A DNA stretch of 15,109 bases from an uncultured Pseudomonadota bacterium. Lineage in GTDB: Bacteria > Pseudomonadota > Gammaproteobacteria > Burkholderiales > SG8-39. Below, piece by piece: positions 6,681 to 14,626 of the stretch. The stretch's first letter is position 1; each line of letters opens with the position of its first letter. The notes under the pieces are model-generated. The model made no database searches and was not told the origin of the DNA. It worked only from the letters and a program-made list of their open reading frames with translations. The stretch is taken from NCBI GenBank assembly GCA_903895005.1, contig CAITSH010000240.1, positions 1-15,109 of the forward strand. The letters run 5' to 3'. The translations under genes and the position numbers were made by a program.

Positions 6681-7115
6681 ATGAAAACCTTTTCAGCCAA
6701 GCCGCACGAAGTGCGCCGCGAGTGGTTTCTGATAGACGCCAACGACAAAGTCTTGGGTCGCGTTGCGGCAGAAGTCGCGCGCCGTCTGCGCGGCAAGCAC
6801 AAGCCCGAGTACACCCCGCACGTTGACACCGGTGATTACATCGTGGTCGTCAATGCCGGCCAGGTGCGTGTTACCGGCAACAAGGCCAAGGACAAGACCT
6901 ATTTTCGCCATAGCGGTTATCCGGGCGGTATCTACGAGACGAATTTCGAGAAAATGCAGGCTCGTTTTCCGACCCGAGCACTGGAAAAGGCGGTCAAGGG
7001 AATGCTGCCCAAGGGCCCCCTTGGCTACGCAATGTTGAAAAAACTCAAGGTGTATGCCGGCGGCGACCATCCGCACGTTGCGCAGCAACCTAAGACTCTG
7101 GAGATTCAGCGATGA
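6681..7115 (+). CDS. rplM: 50S ribosomal protein L13
   Basis: Early-assembling protein of the large ribosomal subunit that binds 23S rRNA. The 144-residue product has family length (about 142). Recognisable blocks are [20 protein letters not shown] (15-34), [30 protein letters not shown] and the signature-like [20 protein letters not shown] region. I start at ATG 6681 ([15 protein letters not shown]). The frame is open further upstream, but that part lies in the promoter and leader. The stop overlaps the rpsI start as ATGA (7112-7115), so rpsI is translationally coupled, giving equal output of L13 and S9. Confidence 0.98.
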   Translation: MKTFSAKPHEVRREWFLIDANDKVLGRVAAEVARRLRGKHKPEYTPHVDTGDYIVVVNAGQVRVTGNKAKDKTYFRHSGYPGGIYETNFEKMQARFPTRALEKAVKGMLPKGPLGYAMLKKLKVYAGGDHPHVAQQPKTLEIQR

Positions 7116-7501
7116 TTGGCGAATATTTTTACGGTACCGGCCGGCGCAAAAGCGCCGTGGCGCGCGTGTTCATGAAGCCGGGCAAGGGCGACTTCATCGT
7201 CAATGACAAACCGATCGACGTGTACTTCGGTCGTGAAACGGGGCGCATGGTTGCGCGCCAGCCGCTGGTGCTGATCGGCCGCGCTGACTTCGATATCATG
7301 GTCAACGTTGACGGTGGCGGCGAGTCCGGCCAGGCCGGCGCGGTTCGCCATGGCATTACCCGCGCGCTCATCGAGTTTGATGCTGCGCTCAAGCCCACGC
7401 TCAGCAAAGCCGGTTTCGTAACCCGCGATGCGCGTGAAGTCGAGCGTAAGAAAGTCGGCCTGCACAAAGCCCGGCGTCGCAAACAGTTTTCCAAGCGCTG
7501 A
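7112..7501 (+). CDS. rpsI: 30S ribosomal protein S9
   Basis: Small-subunit protein whose C-terminal tail reaches the P-site tRNA. The 129 residues match the usual 130. Seen are [14 protein letters not shown] (6-19), [19 protein letters not shown] (64-82), and the conserved basic end [17 protein letters not shown] with its final Lys-Arg. The ATG overlaps the rplM stop by four bases, and GGAG (7100-7103) inside rplM is its ribosome site. An intrinsic terminator follows 27 bases after the stop. Confidence 0.98.
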   Translation: MIGEYFYGTGRRKSAVARVFMKPGKGDFIVNDKPIDVYFGRETGRMVARQPLVLIGRADFDIMVNVDGGGESGQAGAVRHGITRALIEFDAALKPTLSKAGFVTRDAREVERKKVGLHKARRRKQFSKR

Positions 7502-7528
7502 TTCATCCGGGCGCCTGGAAAAATGGAC

Positions 7529-7552
7529 AAGCCGCCTGCTGGGCGGCTTTTT
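7529..7552 (+). terminator. Intrinsic terminator of rplM-rpsI
   Basis: AAGCCGCC (7529-7536), loop TGCTG, GGCGGCTT (7542-7549), continuing into TTT to 7552. A good GC stem with a short T-run, 27 bases after rpsI. Confidence 0.9.
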
Positions 7553-7556
7553 CATT

Positions 7557-7608
7557 TGTGCGACGGGCAAAATATGGGCGGCCCGGCGAATGTGCGACGG
7601 GCGAGGGC
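7557..7608. repeat. 12-base direct repeat pair before argC
   Basis: TGTGCGACGGGC occurs at 7557-7568 and 7591-7602, a 34-base period. The second copy continues into GACGGGCGAGGGC (7596-7608), also present at positions 1-13. This lies just after the rpsI terminator and upstream of argC. It could be a short dispersed repeat or a paired protein site for argC; nothing decides between them. Confidence 0.4.
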
Positions 7609-7641
7609 ATGGTTTTCTCTTTTTCGTGATACGGTGACAGC

Positions 7642-8673
7642 ATGACTATCAAGATCGGCATCGTGGGCGGTACGGGTTATACCGGGGTCGAGTTGCTGCG
7701 CATTCTCAGCCAGCACCCGCAGGCGAAATTGCACGCGATCACCTCGCGCAAAGAGGCGGGCACGCGCGTTGACGACATGTTTCCCTCTCTGCGCGGCCAC
7801 GTTGACCTTGCATTTTCAGATGCCGCCGGCGCCGGCCTTGAGCAGTGTGACGTCGTGTTCTTTGCCACCCCCCACGGCGTGGCGATGAGCGATGCGCACC
7901 GTTTGGTCGCCGCCGGCGTGCGCATCATCGACCTGGCCGCTGATTTTCGGTTGCAGGACCTTGTCGAATGGAAGAAATGGTACAAGCTGGACCACACTGC
8001 CCCGGACCTGGTGAAGGAGTCCGTCTATGGACTGCCCGAAATCAACCGCGCGGCTATCAAGGAGGCGCGCGTGATCGGCAATCCCGGTTGCTACGCGACC
8101 GCGGTTCAGCTTGGTCTGCTGCCCCTGCTTGAGTCGGGGGTAATTGATGCTGGGCATATCGTGGCGGATGCCAAGTCCGGTGTTTCCGGGGCGGGTCGCA
8201 AGGCCGAGTTGAACATCAATTTTTCCGAGGCTTCGGATAACTTTTCCGCCTACGCGGTCGCAGGGCACAGGCATGTGCCCGAAATAAAGGAGAGTCTCGC
8301 GCGCGCCGCCGGGTCTCCGATAGGACTGACCTTCGTGCCGCATCTGACGCCCATCATTCGCGGTATCCTCGCGACGCTTTACGTGCGCATCACGGCAGAG
8401 ACGGATTTCCAGGCGCTCTTCGAAACGCGTTATGCCGGCGAGCGTTTCGTTGACGTGTTGCCCGCGGGCAGCCAACCTGACACCCGCTCGGTTCGCGCTT
8501 CCAACACCTGCCGCATCGCGGTTCACCGCCCCAATGGGGGCGATACGCTTGTAGTACTGTCGGTGATCGACAACCTGGTGAAAGGCGCGGCGGGGCAGGC
8601 GGTTCAGAACATGAACATCATGTTCGGTCTTGATGAATCGACGGGATTGCGTCACGTGCCGGTGTTGCCTTAA
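7642..8673 (+). CDS. argC: N-acetyl-gamma-glutamyl-phosphate reductase (type 1)
   Basis: NADPH-dependent third step of arginine synthesis: N-acetyl-glutamyl 5-phosphate to the semialdehyde. The 343 residues match the long (type 1) form. The N-terminal Rossmann motif is [17 protein letters not shown] (6-22). The catalytic cysteine is Cys150 in GNPGCYATA, and the conserved histidine lies in [11 protein letters not shown] (His209/His211). [17 protein letters not shown] is a further family block. The ATG at 7642 follows GGTGA (7633-7637). It is the first gene after the rpsI terminator and heads a run of same-strand genes to erpA. No other arg gene is in the window. Confidence 0.97.
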   Translation: MTIKIGIVGGTGYTGVELLRILSQHPQAKLHAITSRKEAGTRVDDMFPSLRGHVDLAFSDAAGAGLEQCDVVFFATPHGVAMSDAHRLVAAGVRIIDLAADFRLQDLVEWKKWYKLDHTAPDLVKESVYGLPEINRAAIKEARVIGNPGCYATAVQLGLLPLLESGVIDAGHIVADAKSGVSGAGRKAELNINFSEASDNFSAYAVAGHRHVPEIKESLARAAGSPIGLTFVPHLTPIIRGILATLYVRITAETDFQALFETRYAGERFVDVLPAGSQPDTRSVRASNTCRIAVHRPNGGDTLVVLSVIDNLVKGAAGQAVQNMNIMFGLDESTGLRHVPVLP

Positions 8674-8703
8674 CGCCAGGGCCTGCGGCTCTGGTCAAGC
8701 CTA

Positions 8704-9453
8704 ATGCGCAAACTCATCAAGCGAATCCGCCAGCGCTTCGGCATTTCCGCGCCGCGCATGACCGTGCGCACGCACGTTGCCTGGTACTGGCGCTGGCTGC
8801 TGTTTTTCATTCTCCTGTCGATGTCGCTCACCCTCGCTGCCTGGATGTACGACGCGGGCAGGCGATTTGCCGGATTCGACCGCGGCGAAATAGAGAACGA
8901 GGTTTCACGCCTGCGTGCCGAGATGGCGAGGATGCAGGATGAAACCTCCAAACTGCGTGCGCTCGCCGACGCCGGTGAAAGCCGCGTGCGTATCGAGCGG
9001 GAAACCCAGTCACAAATGGCGCGCCAAGTGAGGCAGCTCGAGGAGGAAAACGCACGCCTGAAGGAAGACTTGGCATTTTTTGAAAACCTCATCCCGGTGG
9101 AAAAAGGCGAGGGCAAGGTGTCGATCAACCGCTTCAAGGTTGAACCGGATGCAATGGCGGGCGAATACCGCTATCGCCTGCTGGTTTTGCAAGGCGGACG
9201 GCGCGACAAGGAGCAGCAAAGTGCCATTCAGTTCCTGGTCGAAATGCAGCTCGATGGCAAAACTGTTATCATCCCAGTGCCCGGTGAAAAACCAGGCAGC
9301 GACCCGGCTTATCGCTTTAATTTCAAATACTTTCACCGTGCTGAAGGCACCTTTCGCGTGAATCCGTCCGCTAAGGTAAAGTCGGTACAGGTGCGTGTAT
9401 TCGACACAGTTTCAGGGCAATTGCGCGCGACGCAGACCTATGCTCTGCCCTGA
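8704..9453 (+). CDS. Membrane-anchored coiled-coil protein, DUF6776-like, function unknown
   Basis: I recognise this from its place and shape as the uncharacterised betaproteobacterial family annotated DUF6776; it has no known role. The 249 residues show a basic N-terminus, one membrane helix (about 30-47, WLLFFILLSMSLTLAAW), a coiled coil rich in Glu, Arg and Leu (about 62-128) and a C-terminal beta-rich domain (about 136-249, with alternating strands such as YRYRLLVLQGG). This suggests a single-pass inner-membrane protein with the coiled coil and C-terminal domain probably in the periplasm. ATG 8704 starts 30 bases after argC without a clear ribosome site; ATG 8758 is possible but would shorten the basic region. 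It ends 26 bases before the bactofilin gene, suggesting cotranscription and perhaps a partner relationship (inference). Confidence 0.8.
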   Translation: MRKLIKRIRQRFGISAPRMTVRTHVAWYWRWLLFFILLSMSLTLAAWMYDAGRRFAGFDRGEIENEVSRLRAEMARMQDETSKLRALADAGESRVRIERETQSQMARQVRQLEEENARLKEDLAFFENLIPVEKGEGKVSINRFKVEPDAMAGEYRYRLLVLQGGRRDKEQQSAIQFLVEMQLDGKTVIIPVPGEKPGSDPAYRFNFKYFHRAEGTFRVNPSAKVKSVQVRVFDTVSGQLRATQTYALP

Positions 9454-9479
9454 GTACTGTTCTGGAAAGGAATACGAAC

Positions 9480-9887
9480 ATGTTCGGCAAAAAACCTAGC
9501 AAGCCCCAGAATCGCATCGACAGCCTCATTGGCGCGGGTACCCGTATCGAGGGCGACCTGACCTTTATTGGCGGCCTGCGCGTTGACGGCGAAGTGAAGG
9601 GTAACGTCGTGGCTTCCGCCGACCAGCCCAGCACCCTTGTGATCAGCGAACACGCAAAGATCGAAGGCGAAATCCACGTTTCACATCTGGTCATCAACGG
9701 CAGCGTTCTGGGCCCGGTGTTTTCGACGGAATTTCTGGAACTTCAGGCGCATTCGCGTGTACTGGGAGATGTGCACTACAACACGCTGGAAATGCACCTG
9801 GGTGCAATCATCGAGGGGCGCCTGGTGCACCGCGCATCCAGCGAGGGCAAGACTGTGGAATTAAAGCTTGCATCGAGCAACAACTGA
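9480..9887 (+). CDS. Bactofilin, polymer-forming cytoskeletal protein
   Basis: Bactofilins form nucleotide-free filaments from a right-handed beta-helix and help place cell-wall or envelope enzymes. The 135-residue product is a minimal bactofilin: a short polar tail (1-12), the beta-helix with its repeating Gly/Val pattern (about 13-115: IGAGTRIEGDLTF, GGLRVDGEVKGNVV, KIEGEIHVSHLVINGSVLG, RVLGDVHYNTLEMHLGAIIEG), and a short polar C-terminus. ATG 9480 has a good ribosome site, AAGGA (9467-9471). The upstream membrane coiled-coil gene is probably in the same transcript, and an M23 murein peptidase lies 3.4 kb away. In other bacteria, bactofilins work with M23 peptidases (CcmA with Csd proteins in Helicobacter); a link here is inference. 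Confidence 0.93.
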   Translation: MFGKKPSKPQNRIDSLIGAGTRIEGDLTFIGGLRVDGEVKGNVVASADQPSTLVISEHAKIEGEIHVSHLVINGSVLGPVFSTEFLELQAHSRVLGDVHYNTLEMHLGAIIEGRLVHRASSEGKTVELKLASSNN

Positions 9888-9962
9888 CCCCACATACGAT
9901 TCGAAACGTTCCGAACGCAGCTTAAACCCGACGCAACAAGCCAACGATTCCAGGAGTTACAA

Positions 9963-10313
9963 ATGAATGCTGTCGCCGAGATGCCCGCACCGCTTGTCTT
10001 CACCGACAACGCTGCGAAGAAGGTTAAAGACCTGATTGACGAGGAAGGCAACACCGAACTCAAGCTGAGGGTGTTTGTAACCGGCGGAGGATGTTCCGGT
10101 TTCCAGTATGGCTTCACCTTTGATGAAGAGCAGAACGAAGACGATACCGTGATGGAAAAGAACAGCGTCAAACTGCTGATCGACCCGATGAGCTACCAGT
10201 ATCTGGTGGGCGCGGAGATCGACTACTCCGAGGGCCTTGAGGGCGCGCAATTCGTCATCAAAAACCCCAATGCCACCAGCACCTGCGGTTGCGGATCCTC
10301 TTTTTCCGCCTGA
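9963..10313 (+). CDS. erpA: Iron-sulfur cluster insertion protein ErpA
   Basis: A-type carrier that passes Fe-S clusters to apoproteins, including those of isoprenoid synthesis and respiration. The 116 residues carry the HesB/IscA fold, with the three cluster cysteines Cys44 ([11 protein letters not shown]) and Cys108/Cys110 (STCGCGSSF). The acidic stretch DEEQNEDD and the N-terminus [20 protein letters not shown] are typical of betaproteobacterial ErpA. ATG 9963 follows AGGAG (9952-9956) with 6-base spacing. It lies 75 bases after the bactofilin gene, where no good promoter was found, so it may be read from upstream. A symmetrical terminator follows 17 bases after its stop. Confidence 0.97.
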   Translation: MNAVAEMPAPLVFTDNAAKKVKDLIDEEGNTELKLRVFVTGGGCSGFQYGFTFDEEQNEDDTVMEKNSVKLLIDPMSYQYLVGAEIDYSEGLEGAQFVIKNPNATSTCGCGSSFSA

Positions 10314-10330
10314 CCTGAAAAGGCCGGGAT

Positions 10331-10360
10331 AAAAAAAGGGCGCCTCGGCGCCCTTTTTTT
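10331..10360. terminator. Symmetrical intrinsic terminator between erpA and the convergent TPR gene
   Basis: A7 (10331-10337), GGGCGC, loop CTCG, GCGCCC, T7 (10354-10360). Because A-run and T-run flank the stem, it works on either strand, ending erpA on the plus strand and the TPR-glycosyltransferase gene on the minus strand. Confidence 0.95.
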
Positions 10361-10385
10361 ACGACTCAAATTCCCCGGCTGGTTA

Positions 10386-12056
10386 TCAGGCTTTCGCGTT
10401 AAACGATGGCAGGGCCGCAGAAATTGCAGCGGCGACACCAGCCCAGTCGCCGATCGCGGTTTGCCTGAACAGCCGCGCGCTTGGATACCATGCGCTGGTC
10501 TCGCTCGCGGGCAGCCAGCGCCAGTCGGGCGAGTACATCAGCGCAATCCAGACCGGGATGCCCATCGCGCCGCAAAGGTGTGCGACTGAGGTGTCGACCG
10601 AGATGACGAGGTCCATTTGCGCGATCGCGGCAGCGGTATCGGAGAAATCCTCAAACCGGCTCCCGAGGTCGGTGATGTTCCCGGCTTCTGCAAGCGCCTT
10701 CAGTTCATCCGGGGTCGCATCCTTCTGCAGGCTGAATACCCGGGCTGACGGTGCACCGGACTTGAGCGTCTCAAGCAAGCCGCCAAGCGGCATATCGCGC
10801 TTTACCATGAACCGGTGTCTGGCCCCGCTGCGCCAGCAGATTCCAATGTTTAATGTCCCCGCATCGCGTTTCACGTCCGCGAACGTGCTTGCGGAACCCG
10901 TTGGCACCGAAAGGTAGGGAACGGTGGCCGGAATGGTGTCACGGGTGGTCTTGAATGCCAGCGGCAGGCTGCACATCGGGACATGGAAATCGTATCCGGC
11001 AGGTATGCCGCCCGGGGTGACCAGGGCCAGCTTGCCGTCAAGGGTCCCCAGCAAGTCTTTCAGGTTGTCAGGGACTTCCACGGTCGCGAGGTCTGTCTTC
11101 GCGGCCAGTAGTGGGAGGTAGCGTGAAAATTGAATCGTGTCGCCCAGGCCCTGCTCGGCGTAAACGAAAATGGATTTTCCCGACAAATCCTCTGCGCCGG
11201 TCCATTGCGGACAGTCCATCACCGGTTTTTGATTCGGGAAGGTGGGGGTGTTCCAGCGTGATTCGTATTTCAGCAGTCCTTGTGGCAAATCCCCGATGCT
11301 GAGCAGGGCGACTGATTCATTGTAGGTTGCACGGTGGTAGGCGGGATTGATGCTTGATGACCGGCGGAATTTTGCCAAGGCTTCATCGTAGCGATGCAGT
11401 TCCAAGAGCGACCAGCCCATATTGTTATGGGCTTCGAAGTAATCAGGCTTCATTTCAATCGCGCGCGTGAAGGCTTCAATGGCTTCCTCGAACCGGTTCA
11501 GGTCGCCGAGCGCAAGGCCGAGGTTGTTGGTTGCAAACAAGTGATTTGGCTGGAGCGACAGGACTTTGCGAAAATGGGCAGCCGCATCTTCCGGGCGATG
11601 GAGTTCGATCAGCGACAATCCGATGTTGTTGTGCGCATCAATCCATTCGGGTCGAAGGCGCAGCGCCTGTCCGTAGCTTTGCAACGCCACCGAATGCCTG
11701 TCCAGGCGTTGTGCGGCGAAGCCGAGGTTGAAATGCAACTCCGGTACGTCGGGCGCGAGCGCGATCGCCTTGGCGTAGTACTCCATCGCATCGGCGTATT
11801 GCTCCGATGCGGTGAGCGCGTCGGCCAGGTCATAGAGCACGTCAACATCAGGCGGTCCGAAACGCGCGACAGTCATCAGGTGGCGCGCCGCATCCGCGAA
11901 ATTGCCCAGATTGTTCAGGATCATCCCGTAAAGGCGTTGCCCGTCCAGGTTGCCGGGAAATTTCTCGATAAAGCTGCGGCATTTCTTGTGGGCTTGCTCG
12001 AGTTTTCCCTGCTGGGCGAGTTGCGCGACTTCGTTAAGTACCTGGTTCGGGTTCAT
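10386..12056 (-). CDS. TPR protein with heptosyltransferase-like (GT9-type) C-terminal domain
   Basis: Predicted cytoplasmic glycosyltransferase or derived protein; target and sugar unknown. The 556 residues begin with about eight TPR repeats (1-274; motifs such as AHNNIGLSLIELHRPEDAAAHF). The C-terminal domain (about 290-550) looks like a GT-B fold of the heptosyltransferase kind: IFVYAEQGLGDTIQFSRYLP (296-315), IGICWRSG (404-411), and DLVISVDTSVAHLCGAMGIPVW (482-503), the usual nucleotide-sugar site. It differs in sequence from the GT41 protein at 2967-5231, so the two are not a recent duplication. ATG 12056 lacks a clear ribosome site. The next gene upstream on the strand (anmK) ends 90 bases away. 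It shares a terminator with erpA. Proteins of this architecture are common near surface-polysaccharide or flagellar genes, none of which is seen here. Confidence 0.8.
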   Translation of the reverse strand: MNPNQVLNEVAQLAQQGKLEQAHKKCRSFIEKFPGNLDGQRLYGMILNNLGNFADAARHLMTVARFGPPDVDVLYDLADALTASEQYADAMEYYAKAIALAPDVPELHFNLGFAAQRLDRHSVALQSYGQALRLRPEWIDAHNNIGLSLIELHRPEDAAAHFRKVLSLQPNHLFATNNLGLALGDLNRFEEAIEAFTRAIEMKPDYFEAHNNMGWSLLELHRYDEALAKFRRSSSINPAYHRATYNESVALLSIGDLPQGLLKYESRWNTPTFPNQKPVMDCPQWTGAEDLSGKSIFVYAEQGLGDTIQFSRYLPLLAAKTDLATVEVPDNLKDLLGTLDGKLALVTPGGIPAGYDFHVPMCSLPLAFKTTRDTIPATVPYLSVPTGSASTFADVKRDAGTLNIGICWRSGARHRFMVKRDMPLGGLLETLKSGAPSARVFSLQKDATPDELKALAEAGNITDLGSRFEDFSDTAAAIAQMDLVISVDTSVAHLCGAMGIPVWIALMYSPDWRWLPASETSAWYPSARLFRQTAIGDWAGVAAAISAALPSFNAKA

Positions 12057-12146
12057 GATCGAGATGTCAGTGAGTGGTTTCGGTTTGGGAAAGTTGCAGA
12101 TTGGGCCGGGAGGGTCGGCGACTCGGTAATTGCGTACGGACGCATC

Positions 12147-13244
12147 TCATGCGGCGTAAATGGTACCGAGTACCCGCGGGCCCCTTGCGCCTGTGACGGC
12201 GGGTAGGTTTCCGGGTCGGCCTTCCACCGCCTGTTTTGCAAGCCATGCAAACGCCGTCGCCTCGACCCAGTCCGGTGCAAGGCCGAGGGTTGCGGTGCTT
12301 CCGGTGGGACAGCGGGGAAGCAGCGCCGTGATGCGTGACACGAGGTGGTCGTTGTGGACGCCGCCACCGCACAACCAGAGTTCCCGCGCCCCGGATGCGA
12401 CGACCGCATCGACGATCGAGCGGGCGGTGAGTTCACACAGGCTTGCCTGCACGTCCCGTGGTGCAAGGCCTTGTATGGCGTGCCTCTCAAGCCATGATAG
12501 ATTGAAGTGGTCGCGCCCCGTGCTCTTTGGCGCGGCTTGTGCGAAATACGGATCGGCCAGCATGGCATCGAGCAGTTCGTTCGAGACAAGACCGGACGCC
12601 GCCCAAGCGCCGCCGCTGTCGCAGGGGGGGCCAAGATGCTTCGCCGCCCAGGCGTCCATGAGAAGGTTGCCGGGCCCGGTATCAAAGCCGCTGACAGCGT
12701 TTGAGGGGTCTGCGGGCAGGTCGGTGAGATTGGCAATGCCGCCGATATTGACGATGGCGCGGTGCTTTTCCGGGTGTGTGAACAAGGCGGCGTGAAACGC
12801 CGGTACTAAGGGCGCGCCCTGGCCGCCGGCCGCGATGTCACGGCTGCGAAAGTCGGAAACCACGCGGATTGCCGTCAATTCCGCCAGTAACGCAGGTGCG
12901 CCAAGCTGCAACGTGTAGCCCAGTTCCGGCCGGTGTCTTACTGTCTGGCCGTGACACCCGATCGCCGCGACGTCAGCGGCTTTCATGCCGGCGTTGGTGA
13001 TCAGGGTGTTGACTGCTGTTGCATACAAGCGGCTTAGCTGCACTGACAGAAGCGCGGCGCGGTGCAACTCGTCCGGGCCGCTCTCATGGATTGCGAGCAG
13101 TTGCGAGCGAAGCGCATCCGGGTAGGGAAGCAGGAAGGTGCCGAGCAATCGCGGGTGTCCGTCCTCAAACGCCACTGCTGCGACATCGACGCCGTCGAGG
13201 CTGGTCCCCGACATCAAGCCGATGTAGAGGCCAGGGTCGCTCAC
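12147..13244 (-). CDS. anmK: Anhydro-N-acetylmuramic acid kinase
   Basis: Cell-wall recycling enzyme: it opens and phosphorylates 1,6-anhydro-MurNAc with ATP to give MurNAc 6-phosphate. The 365 residues are of normal length. Motifs are YIGLMSGTSLDGVDVA (7-22, phosphate binding), GCHGQTVRHRP (98-108), NIGGIANLTDLP, FDTGPGNLLMDAW and LWLCGGGVHNDHL, the ASKHA-kinase pattern. The start is GTG at 13244. It overlaps the stop of the M23 peptidase gene as GTGA, so translation is coupled, and the only ribosome-like bases are the GGA immediately before it. Coupling to a murein endopeptidase makes sense in that one gene cuts and the other recycles the wall. Confidence 0.96.
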   Translation of the reverse strand: MSDPGLYIGLMSGTSLDGVDVAAVAFEDGHPRLLGTFLLPYPDALRSQLLAIHESGPDELHRAALLSVQLSRLYATAVNTLITNAGMKAADVAAIGCHGQTVRHRPELGYTLQLGAPALLAELTAIRVVSDFRSRDIAAGGQGAPLVPAFHAALFTHPEKHRAIVNIGGIANLTDLPADPSNAVSGFDTGPGNLLMDAWAAKHLGPPCDSGGAWAASGLVSNELLDAMLADPYFAQAAPKSTGRDHFNLSWLERHAIQGLAPRDVQASLCELTARSIVDAVVASGARELWLCGGGVHNDHLVSRITALLPRCPTGSTATLGLAPDWVEATAFAWLAKQAVEGRPGNLPAVTGARGPRVLGTIYAA

Positions 13245-14554
13245 TCCATCAGGGCGAGGTTGGTGTTTCGCAGCAGGTCGAGTTGTCCGGCCAGAGGTGT
13301 CGCGGATGCGCGGAACGTGGCCAGTTTCCCCGCCGGAACCGGCAGCGCCGCCGGCAGGGCGATGGTGAGCGGGTTGCGGTGTTCGTTGTTTACACGGAAC
13401 TCGTAATGCAGGTGCGGCCCGGTCGCCCAGCCCGTTTGCCCGACAAATCCGATGACATCGGCTTGGGCGACGCGCGCGCCCTTTCGGATCCCGGGTGCGA
13501 AACCCGAGAGGTGGCCGTAGGTGGTGCTGTAGCTGCCGTTGTGGCGCAGGATCACGACATTGCCGTAACCGCCCTGTCGTCCGGCGAACTCGACTATGGC
13601 GTCGCCGGTGGCGCGCACGCGCGTCCCGCTAGGTGCGCCATAGTCAACGCCCTTGTGGGCGCGCCATTGCTGCAAGATGGGGTGGAAGCGCATGGCAAAG
13701 CCCGAGGTCACGCGCGAAAATTCGAGGGGTGAACGCAGGAAGGCTTTGCGCATGTTCTTGCCATCCGGGGTGTAATAACCGCCCCTGCCGTCACCATCCT
13801 CGTCGAACCAGACCGCGCGCAGCGTTTTCTTGTTGTTGACAAATTCGGCCGCAAGCACCTTGCCCGAGTAGACAGGTCGTCCGTTGAAGTAATGAATTTC
13901 GTAGACCACACTGAAGCTGTCGCCGCGGCGAAGATCGCGGTGAAAGTCCACGTCGCCACCGAATATGTCCGCCAGTTGCATCGCGACGTTGTCGGGAACA
14001 CCGGCCGCATCGGTGGCGGCAAACAGTGAACTGCGAATCTCCCCGGATTTCATTTGCGTTTGGCGCACCAGCGTGCCGGACTCTTCGATGGTGCGATAGC
14101 CATCACCATCGCGTTCCACGCCGACCACCGTGTCGCGCGTGGCGATGAGCCGAAGCGACAACAGGCTGCCGTCGTCGGCCGTCTGCGCTTGCACGGTGGA
14201 GCCGGGGCGCATGGCGCGCAGGGGCTTGGCAAGTTCCGTGCGGCGTACCAGTCGCTGCGCCTCTTCGCTGTCGACGCCCAGGCGTTCAAGAAACGCCGTG
14301 TATGTGTCACCGCGCTGAAAACGGTCTTCATGCCAGTAGGTTTGCGGCGCTTGTGCGGCCCTTGCCTGCCCCTCAAGCGAAAGCGCTTCAATCACGGTCT
14401 GGCTGGTGAGCGGTAGCGTTGGCGCTTCGGGCACGGTGCCGAAAGCCGCCACCATGCCGAAGCACGAAATCAGCGCGACAAGTGCTGTGCGCCGGATTTT
14501 TGGCTGCTGCCAGAGACGCGATTGGGCTAAAATTGCTTTTTTGAGTTCTAGCAT
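13241..14554 (-). CDS. M23 family murein metallopeptidase (MepM-like)
   Basis: Predicted periplasmic zinc endopeptidase that cuts peptide cross-links in peptidoglycan. The 437 residues show a basic N-terminus with one membrane helix (about 22-40), an N-terminal regulatory region (about 72-270) including the WHEDRFQRGDTYTAFLERLG block (74-93) typical of the MepM/Csd3 type, and a LytM domain (about 282-395). The zinc and catalytic residues are present: His300-x3-Asp304 in HKGVDY and His381-x-His383 in GPHLHYEFRVN. It is therefore likely active, not a degenerate activator. ATG 14554 has a poor ribosome site (GTTGAAAATAAT). A minus-strand -10-like TAGAAT lies at 14581-14586 without a good -35. 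It leads a two-gene unit with anmK and is divergent from tyrS, a neighbour order I recall from many betaproteobacteria. Confidence 0.94.
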   Translation of the reverse strand: MLELKKAILAQSRLWQQPKIRRTALVALISCFGMVAAFGTVPEAPTLPLTSQTVIEALSLEGQARAAQAPQTYWHEDRFQRGDTYTAFLERLGVDSEEAQRLVRRTELAKPLRAMRPGSTVQAQTADDGSLLSLRLIATRDTVVGVERDGDGYRTIEESGTLVRQTQMKSGEIRSSLFAATDAAGVPDNVAMQLADIFGGDVDFHRDLRRGDSFSVVYEIHYFNGRPVYSGKVLAAEFVNNKKTLRAVWFDEDGDGRGGYYTPDGKNMRKAFLRSPLEFSRVTSGFAMRFHPILQQWRAHKGVDYGAPSGTRVRATGDAIVEFAGRQGGYGNVVILRHNGSYSTTYGHLSGFAPGIRKGARVAQADVIGFVGQTGWATGPHLHYEFRVNNEHRNPLTIALPAALPVPAGKLATFRASATPLAGQLDLLRNTNLALME

Positions 14555-14626
14555 ATTATTTTCAACGGCTTAGATGACGGATTCTAACAACAAAATGACG
14601 TTTTTTCCACATTCCGGGACGGCCCT

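Noticed and set aside
7816..8655. Minus-strand open frame opposite argC (279 codons)
   Set aside because: A shadow of the argC frame: arginine/histidine/valine-rich composition and no family resemblance.
9868..9900. Possible erpA promoter TTGCAT ... TACGAT
   Set aside because: Spacing of 21 bases is too long and the boxes are weak.
11394..12206. Plus-strand open frame of 270 codons opposite the TPR/GT9-like gene
   Set aside because: Runs over the real minus-strand gene and the following gap. The translation lacks any motif, while the other strand shows clear TPR repeats.
12053..12736. 227-codon minus-strand open frame overlapping anmK
   Set aside because: An alternative frame inside anmK, with proline/arginine/serine-rich low-complexity translation; anmK motifs are clear in the other frame.
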